From Methanothrix soehngenii GP6 (GTDB lineage: Archaea; Halobacteriota; Methanosarcinia; Methanotrichales; Methanotrichaceae): DNA of 64,000 nucleotides. The position numbers and the translations under genes were made by a program. Where the stretch lies: the NCBI RefSeq assembly GCF_000204415.1, contig NC_015416.1, positions 992,001-1,056,000 of the forward strand, in the 5' to 3' direction. Shown piece after piece: positions 63,493 through 64,000 of this stretch. The first letter of the stretch is position 1. Each line of letters starts with the position of its first letter. The notes beneath the pieces were generated by a model. The model searched no databases and was not told the DNA's origin. It saw only the letters and a list, made by a program, of their open reading frames with translations.

Positions 63493-64000
63493 TTTGCCGT
63501 CCTCCCAACATAATCAGGTCCACACCGATCTGCACAGTCATCAATTTTCTCCCAGTTGAGCGCAAGTGAACGCACCCTATCTGGCCGCAGACACCAGGCC
63601 TTTTCCGCTTCAGACTCAGTCCCGTAAAGGCAACAACGGCCATATTAGCACACTTGAGCCTCTAATACCTATTTCTCGTTGCTATATAAATAACTTTTTG
63701 ATTTTTCGATATATGTAATAATGATCGTCTGACCATATATGGCTTGGGCTTTCGACTGCTCTTGCATGAAAGCATTTATACAACCAAGATCAGATACAAG
63801 ATTAGATACGAATCAGTGGCGTCCAATTCATAAATCTGGCCTACAATGTCTTATGGCCTGGAAACCAGTCATGAACTTCAATCTGCACCGTTATCTGAGC
63901 TGCAAAGCAATCGCAGGAATGGCCGGAGATGGTTTATATAGAACATCCTTCTTCATGGCCTTCGCCAACATCATGAGCGCAGGATGCGGCTTCTTCTTCT
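63493..64000. other. Right-hand intergenic region, possible partial gene at the edge
   Basis: About 350 bp of AT-rich sequence with TATA-like boxes (CTATATAAAT near 63682). From 63853 a plus-strand frame (ATG) is open to the window edge; a minus-strand frame (63891-64000, ending ALQLR) is also open. Neither is recognised and neither can be preferred without the next sequence. Confidence 0.35.

Overview
The window looks like a chromosomal segment of an aceticlastic methanogen, most likely Methanothrix (Methanosaeta) or a close relative in the Methanosarcinales. The archaeal evidence is: archaeal-type ValRS and ArgRS, LSm and L37e proteins, a CetZ-like tubulin homologue, TATA boxes with leaderless or short-leader starts, GGTGA/GGAGGTGA ribosome binding sites, a PGF-CTERM S-layer protein, the Ahb (siroheme) heme route, Tsr3, DUF373 and an FwdC-like protein. 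The genus is an inference from gene content; there is no rRNA, mcr or cdh marker here.

Layout. 1-1.7 kb: 3' part of an S-layer gene with an internal 870-bp tandem duplication. 1.9-17.8 kb: housekeeping genes (AmmeMemoRadiSam enzyme, RibBA, Hsp20, Tsr3, ValS, CYTH protein, presenilin-type protease, zinc ribbon plus HDAC-family protein, divergent NadX/NadC, a CARDB/COG1361 envelope protein, CetZ-like protein, FwdC-like protein, DUF373). 17.8-20.4 kb: ThiC, a small siroheme sulfite reductase-like protein, ChaB. 20.6-25.9 kb: secreted proteins, including two lamin-tail-domain proteins and a four-fold repeated CARDB protein lying between two copies of a short inverted-repeat element. 25.9-33.5 kb: ArgS, one transposase, two paralogous DUF4139 proteins, and between these a decayed ABC permease and a RelE-type toxin-antitoxin pair. 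33.6-37.5 kb: Hsp20, dihydroorotase, adenosine-specific kinase, and membrane proteins with a decayed tandem copy. 37.5-42.2 kb: an ectoine operon (ectA-ectB-ectC) continuing into an archaeal ornithine cyclodeaminase, with an Asp/Glu racemase-like gene upstream. 42.3-51.2 kb: PUA protein and LSm-L37e-PurF from a shared promoter region, an OFA-family transporter, gamma carbonic anhydrase, aspartate-semialdehyde dehydrogenase, AhbD plus an AhbA/B-like protein plus thioredoxin, and an MBL-fold nuclease-like protein. 51.5-62.1 kb: an AT-rich surface-polysaccharide or glycoprotein-glycan cluster (GT2, GT2, polytopic membrane protein, LegB-like dehydratase, sugar nucleotidyltransferase, epimerase, Alg14/Alg13-like pair, GT4, AsnB-type amidotransferase). 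62.2-63.5 kb: a convergent right-handed beta-helix protein.

The most interesting items are: (1) the ect operon with a translationally compact ornithine cyclodeaminase, which suggests co-expression of ectoine and proline synthesis; (2) a family of non-coding inverted-repeat elements (types A and B) sharing the 12-nt end GGCTCTTCGCTG, with the two B copies bracketing the repeat-rich CARDB gene; and (3) the AT-rich glycan island. No tRNA, rRNA or CRISPR array was found by eye.
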